18,472 bases of DNA from an uncultured bacterium (lineage in GTDB: Bacteria; Desulfobacterota; Desulfobulbia; Desulfobulbales; Desulfobulbaceae), in contig CAIMMA010000425.1 of assembly GCA_903842475.1 (NCBI GenBank), forward strand, positions 1 to 18,472, written 5' to 3'. Position numbers and translations under genes: made by a program. Shown here piece after piece: positions 14,126-18,472 of the stretch; positions within the stretch are counted from its first letter, which is position 1, and every line of letters begins with the position of its first letter. The notes below the pieces were generated by a model that saw nothing but the letters and a program-made list of their open reading frames with translations, searched no databases and was not told the DNA's origin.

Positions 14126-15547
14126 ATGAGAAATAACAGGTTTGCTGTCCGTTTAATCGCTGGCTTCACGCTCCTTGCCTATAGCCTGCTGCCGCTGCAG
14201 GCCGTGGCCCTGACCATCGGGGACGAGCGCAAGATCGGCGAGCAGTTGCTCTTTTCGATTCGTAAGGAGCTGCCCATCCTCGAAGATCCCGATATCAGTC
14301 AGTATATCAACACACTGGGGAAATCGGTGCTGGACATTGTCGGTCCCCAGCATTTCGAATACCGGTTTTTTGTGGTCAAAAGTCCCCAGTTTAATGCCTT
14401 CGCTGCCCCGGCCGGGCTGGTGTTTTTCTTCAGCGGTCTGATTGAAACCATGCGCTACGAAGACGAACTGCTCAGCGTGCTTGCCCATGAAATCGGTCAC
14501 GTGACCAGTCGTCACATCTCGCAGCGGATGGAAAAGGGCACGAAAATCAGCGCCATCTCCCTGCTCCTTGGGGTCGCGGGTCTGGCCTTGGGAGTTCCTG
14601 GGCTTTCCCAGGGGTTGTTGATGGGGTCGATGGCCGGCGGCCAGGCAATCAATCTGCAGTACAGCCGGGAGGACGAGGAACAGTCCGACCGGCTCTCGTT
14701 TGGGTGGATGCAGAAAATGAAGCGCAATCCAGCGGCCATGGAAGACATGCTCAAGACCATGCGACGCATCAGTCGGTATCGGGCCGGCAGTGAAACCCCG
14801 CAATACCTGCTCACCCATCCCAACCCCGAGTCGCGGATGGGATACGTCGCCTCGCTGCTGGAGCAGGATGCCAAACAGACCAGCAAGAGCTATTATCTGA
14901 AAACCGATAATTTCGCTTTTCTCCGGTTTAAATATCGGGTGATGCTCCAGGCCGTCGACCAAGAGAAGCTCCGGATGGACTGCGTCAATCTGGTCGCCTC
15001 CGGCACGGACAAGGAGCAGCAGACCATGGCCAAGTACGGTTTGGCACTGCTGGAAAGCGATGGCCGAAATTACGAGCAGGCGCTGCAGTATCTCGCCGAA
15101 GTCCGGGCACAGTATCCGAATAAGGATATCCTGGAGATTGACCGGGCCGTCATCCTGGTGGAGAGCGGTCGGGTCGAGGAGGGACGGCGCCTGCTGGAGC
15201 AGGCCGTTCAGCGGGATTCAAACGATATGTACGGGGTGTATCAGCTGGCTAAGCTGGAACTGTCACGGGGGAACGGACCCAGGGCCGAGCAGCTGCTGCA
15301 GCGGGTGATGATGGTCATGCCGGAATATCCGCAGCTCTACTTTGACATGGGGCAGATCGAGGCGGATCGGGGCAAGGAGGGAAGCAGTCTTTATTATCTG
15401 GGCAAATATAACCTCTACCTGGGACGGATCAAGCTTGCCAAGCAGTACCTCACCCGTACCTCGAAAGATAAAAATGTGCCGGAAAAACAACGCTACGATG
15501 CCAAAAGCATCCTGGATAAACTCAAAGAACTGGAAAAAGGGATATAA
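14126..15547 (+). CDS. BepA-like periplasmic M48 metalloprotease with TPR domain
   Basis: A 473-residue protein with a signal peptide (hydrophobic core about 9-27, cleavage near QAVA). The M48 zinc protease domain has HEIGH (121-125), the third ligand in SREDEEQSD (E184, with D188), and THPNPESR (230-237), the downstream His-Pro motif of this family. A hydrophobic Gly-rich stretch (142-172) between the zinc motifs is typical. From about 275 to the end are tetratricopeptide repeats, as in BepA (YfgC), which helps assemble or degrade LptD at the outer membrane. Envelope protein quality control is therefore the likely role. All zinc ligands are intact. The ribosome site is weak (GGA). The gene ends 5 bases before nikR, suggesting one transcript. 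Confidence 0.9.
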   Translation: MRNNRFAVRLIAGFTLLAYSLLPLQAVALTIGDERKIGEQLLFSIRKELPILEDPDISQYINTLGKSVLDIVGPQHFEYRFFVVKSPQFNAFAAPAGLVFFFSGLIETMRYEDELLSVLAHEIGHVTSRHISQRMEKGTKISAISLLLGVAGLALGVPGLSQGLLMGSMAGGQAINLQYSREDEEQSDRLSFGWMQKMKRNPAAMEDMLKTMRRISRYRAGSETPQYLLTHPNPESRMGYVASLLEQDAKQTSKSYYLKTDNFAFLRFKYRVMLQAVDQEKLRMDCVNLVASGTDKEQQTMAKYGLALLESDGRNYEQALQYLAEVRAQYPNKDILEIDRAVILVESGRVEEGRRLLEQAVQRDSNDMYGVYQLAKLELSRGNGPRAEQLLQRVMMVMPEYPQLYFDMGQIEADRGKEGSSLYYLGKYNLYLGRIKLAKQYLTRTSKDKNVPEKQRYDAKSILDKLKELEKGI

Positions 15548-15552
15548 CCGCC

Positions 15553-15963
15553 ATGCTGAAACGTTTTTCGATCTCGCTGGATGAGAAGCTGCTGACCCAG
15601 TTCGACGATTACATCACGCCCAGAGGCTATTCCAATCGATCCGAGGCGGTACGCGACCTGATCAGAAAGGTCTTGATTAACGAGCAGTGGGAGCAGGACA
15701 GCGAGGTGGTCGGCGTGGTGACCCTGGTCTACAACCACCACCAGCCCCAGCTTCAGGAGAAGATCACCGAGTTGCAGCACGAGTACCATAAGCAGATCAC
15801 CTCAACCACCCATGTGCACATGGCCAATCACCACTGCCTGGAGGTGACCATCGTCAATGGCCGGGCCTCGCAGGTGCAGGAGCTGGCCGAGCGATTGATC
15901 GCCCTGCGGGGGGTCAAGGACGGCAATCTGACCATGTCGAGCACCGGCGACCATCTGCATTGA
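15553..15963 (+). CDS. nikR: Nickel-responsive transcriptional regulator NikR
   Basis: A 136-residue protein with the two-domain NikR layout. Residues 1-45 form the ribbon-helix-helix DNA-binding domain (MLKRFSISLDEKLL, NRSEAVRDLIR). The C-terminal ACT-like domain carries H76, H87, H89 and C95, the same numbers as the high-affinity square-planar nickel ligands of E. coli NikR, in HEYHK and HVHMANHHCLEV. The length and every nickel ligand are conserved, so it should bind nickel and act as a repressor of nickel uptake genes. No nickel transporter, hydrogenase or urease gene is in the window, and no NikR-type inverted repeat was found between 14014 and 14125. It follows the BepA-like protease gene by 5 bases and abuts the stop of the convergent sigma-54 regulator. 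Confidence 0.96.
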   Translation: MLKRFSISLDEKLLTQFDDYITPRGYSNRSEAVRDLIRKVLINEQWEQDSEVVGVVTLVYNHHQPQLQEKITELQHEYHKQITSTTHVHMANHHCLEVTIVNGRASQVQELAERLIALRGVKDGNLTMSSTGDHLH

Positions 15964-17346
<1,383 letters not shown>

Positions 17347-17459
17347 GGTCAGCACCGTTGGTTAGTTTCGATTTCGTGCTTGCAATATCTTTTTCGTAAT
17401 TATAAACAGCCTGTCAGGAAATGCAAAGGGAAGTTGAGTCGATTGGTCGGCGAGGTACA

Positions 17460-17942
17460 ATGGATGAAATAACACGGAGTCGGGAATCGGCGGCCGCCGA
17501 TTGTATAATGATGCACAGGGCTCTGGACCAGGCCCGACTCGCCGCCGCCGCAGGAGAGGTTCCGGTGGGCGCGGTGGTCCTCGGGGCCGACGGGATTATC
17601 CTGGCCGAGGCGGGCAATAATTGCGTCACCCGTTCCGATCCGTCGGGGCACGCGGAAATGGTGGCACTCCGCCTGGCGGCATCGGCCGTCAACAATTACC
17701 GTCTTCCTGGAGTGACGGTCTATGTGACCCTGGAACCCTGCGCCATGTGCGCGGCCCTGATGGTCCATGCCCGCATCGGCCGACTGGTTTTCGGCGCTCT
17801 CGATCCCAAGGCCGGGGCCATTGTCTCCAAATACCATATCGGCACCGATGGCCTGCTTAACCACCGTTTTGCGGTCACCGGCGAGGTCCTGGCCGACGAA
17901 TGCAGCGGTCTGCTCCGGACCTTTTTTCGAAACCGCCGTTAA
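17460..17942 (+). CDS. tadA: tRNA-specific adenosine deaminase TadA
   Basis: A 160-residue enzyme that converts the wobble adenosine of tRNA-Arg(ACG) to inosine. The zinc site is complete: HAE at 64-66 (H64 ligand, E66 proton shuttle) and PCAMC at 93-97 (C94, C97). AGEVPVGAVV near the N-terminus and VFGALDPKAGA (110-120) are typical of TadA rather than of cytidine or guanine deaminases. The ATG at 17460 is chosen because GAGGT lies just upstream; the in-frame ATG at 17421 would have its AGGA almost touching the start codon. It diverges from the sigma-54 regulator. A poor promoter candidate for it is TTGCAA (17380) and TATAAA (17401), only 15 bases apart. Confidence 0.95.
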   Translation: MDEITRSRESAAADCIMMHRALDQARLAAAAGEVPVGAVVLGADGIILAEAGNNCVTRSDPSGHAEMVALRLAASAVNNYRLPGVTVYVTLEPCAMCAALMVHARIGRLVFGALDPKAGAIVSKYHIGTDGLLNHRFAVTGEVLADECSGLLRTFFRNRR

Positions 17943-18031
17943 TTTTCTGTTGTAAAAAAGGTGAACTCAGTTTAGTAATGGCCCATCTCAGGTGCGGTGG
18001 ATGGTTATTCGCCCTTTGATACGCACATTAC

Positions 18032-18117
18032 GGAGAGGTGACCGAGTGGTTTAAGGTGCACGCCTGGAACGCGTGTGTACGCAAGTACCGTGAGTTCGAA
18101 TCTCACCTTCTCCGCCA
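18032..18117 (+). tRNA. tRNA-Ser (anticodon GGA)
   Basis: A class II tRNA. The acceptor strands GGAGAGG and CTTCTCC pair with one G-U. The anticodon stem CACGC/GCGTG encloses CTGGAAC, giving anticodon GGA (reads UCC/UCU). A long variable arm (TGTACGCAAGTACC region) is typical of serine tRNA. The T arm is GTGAG-TTCGAAT-CTCAC, the discriminator base is G, and CCA is encoded (18115-18117). It has its own terminator immediately downstream. Confidence 0.97.
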
Positions 18118-18127
18118 TTAATATTTA

Positions 18128-18158
18128 CAAGCCCTTGAAATTCAAGGGCTTGTTTTTT
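18128..18158 (+). terminator. Intrinsic terminator after tRNA-Ser
   Basis: CAAGCCCTTGA and TCAAGGGCTTG form a perfect 11-base-pair stem with loop AAT, directly followed by six T (18153-18158). This is a textbook Rho-independent terminator, placed 10 bases after the tRNA CCA end. Confidence 0.95.
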
Positions 18159-18201
18159 ATCGTTACTACCAGTCCTCTCATAAAGCCCCACATCTGATTG
18201 C

Positions 18202-18234
18202 CTGTTAGAGCCCGCGTTATGCGGGCTGTAACAG
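18202..18234. repeat. 33-base imperfect palindrome
   Basis: CTGTTA-G-AGCCCGC, then loop GTTAT, then GCGGGCT-G-TAACAG. Both 6-base outer arms and 7-base inner arms pair perfectly, with one G-G mismatch. No T-run follows on either side, so it is not a standard terminator. It could be a recombination or protein-binding site, or a mobile palindromic repeat. Confidence 0.6.
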
Positions 18235-18264
18235 CTCGATCCTTGTTGCCCCCACTTCTGTATT

Positions 18265-18277
18265 GTAATCTGATTAC
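18265..18277. promoter_or_regulatory. Operator-like palindrome GTAATC-T-GATTAC
   Basis: Perfect 6-base arms around one central T, 31 bases right of the long palindrome. It resembles a dimeric regulator site; no function can be assigned. Confidence 0.25.
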
Positions 18278-18298
18278 CATCGAACTTTAGCCAGTTTC

Positions 18299-18317
18299 AA
18301 AAAACTCTGAGGTTTTT
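18299..18317. terminator. Possible weak bidirectional terminator hairpin
   Basis: An A-run, CTC-T-GAG and a T-run form a short hairpin flanked by A and T tracts, so it could stop transcription from either side. The stem core is only about three G-C/A-T pairs plus A-T pairs, so the call is weak. On the minus strand it would lie downstream of a gene ending near 18428. Confidence 0.25.
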
Positions 18318-18472
18318 CTCCGCATGGTGGCCCAGCAAGCAAAAGCTCGATTTGTTCTTCGATCGACTGATAATCTCGCTAACTATCATGTACTGTGCAA
18401 CCACTCCACGCAAAAGCAGACGTTGGCTTACCTGACCTCTAGCTTAATGGTCGTCAGTTCATCAATCGACAA

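Larger units (their letters stand above)
18159..18472. other. Non-coding right end with inverted repeats and lower GC
   Basis: The last 314 bases hold no convincing gene. They are visibly less GC-rich than the rest and have stop codons in all frames. A minus-strand frame entering from the right edge (SIDELTTIKLEVR, stop at 18430-18428) might be the tail of a gene outside, but it is only about 14 codons. Three inverted repeats lie here and are listed separately. DNA directly downstream of a tRNA-Ser is a frequent integration site, yet no integrase is in view. Confidence 0.45.

Noticed and set aside
18202..18234. Possible integron attC site
   Set aside because: The GTTAT-containing palindrome superficially recalls attC, but proper GTTRRRY and RYYYAAC core sites are not in place and no integrase or cassette is visible.
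18428..18472. Possible C-terminal end of a minus-strand gene entering from the right
   Set aside because: Only about 14 open codons; one of three frames staying open this long is expected by chance.

Overview
The window is GC-rich, gene-dense bacterial DNA holding seventeen complete protein genes, one gene cut by the left edge, and one tRNA. The gene types suggest a Gram-negative anaerobe of the Desulfobulbaceae/Desulfobacterota kind: NtrC-type sigma-54 regulator, NikR, DsrE-like sulfur-relay protein, BFD-type iron-sulfur protein, zinc-ribbon protease, lipoprotein phosphoesterase. That placement is an inference from content, not a database match.

Left part (1-2800). A minus-strand operon encodes a class I SAM methyltransferase (1095-1751), a class I isoprenoid-synthase-like enzyme (106-1098, overlapping it by a GTGA junction) and the start of a membrane protein (1-89). 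This looks like a small lipid or isoprenoid modification and export set. A second, unrelated methyltransferase (2165-2797) diverges from it. The 413-base gap between them contains a strikingly well-nested foldable element (1856-1955) and is the least explained DNA here.

Middle part (2899-10387). A membrane-anchored zinc-ribbon/trypsin-like protease with a coiled coil inside its catalytic domain faces a two-gene minus-strand unit: a small secreted protein with an internal duplication, then an ICMT/PEMT-type membrane methyltransferase. Next is a tightly overlapping minus-strand operon read from 10387 down to 5337: a two-domain peptide-type ABC ATPase (YejF-like), a DsrE-like protein, UvrC, a small BFD-like [2Fe-2S] protein and a calcineurin-like phosphoesterase lipoprotein.

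Right part (10558-17942). A plus-strand polar amino-acid ABC importer is ordered permease, ATPase, binding protein, permease. It follows a good sigma-70-type promoter and diverges from the uvrC operon. After it comes a BepA-like M48/TPR protease gene, five bases ahead of nikR. Converging on nikR, with their stop codons abutting, is a sigma-54 activator whose receiver domain has lost its phospho-acceptor aspartate. tadA is divergent from that activator.

Right end (18032-18472). A tRNA-Ser(GGA) with encoded CCA is followed by a strong intrinsic terminator and then more than 300 bases of less GC-rich DNA without a gene but with several inverted repeats. This may be the border of an accessory region. 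No CRISPR array, transposase or complete mobile element is visible.
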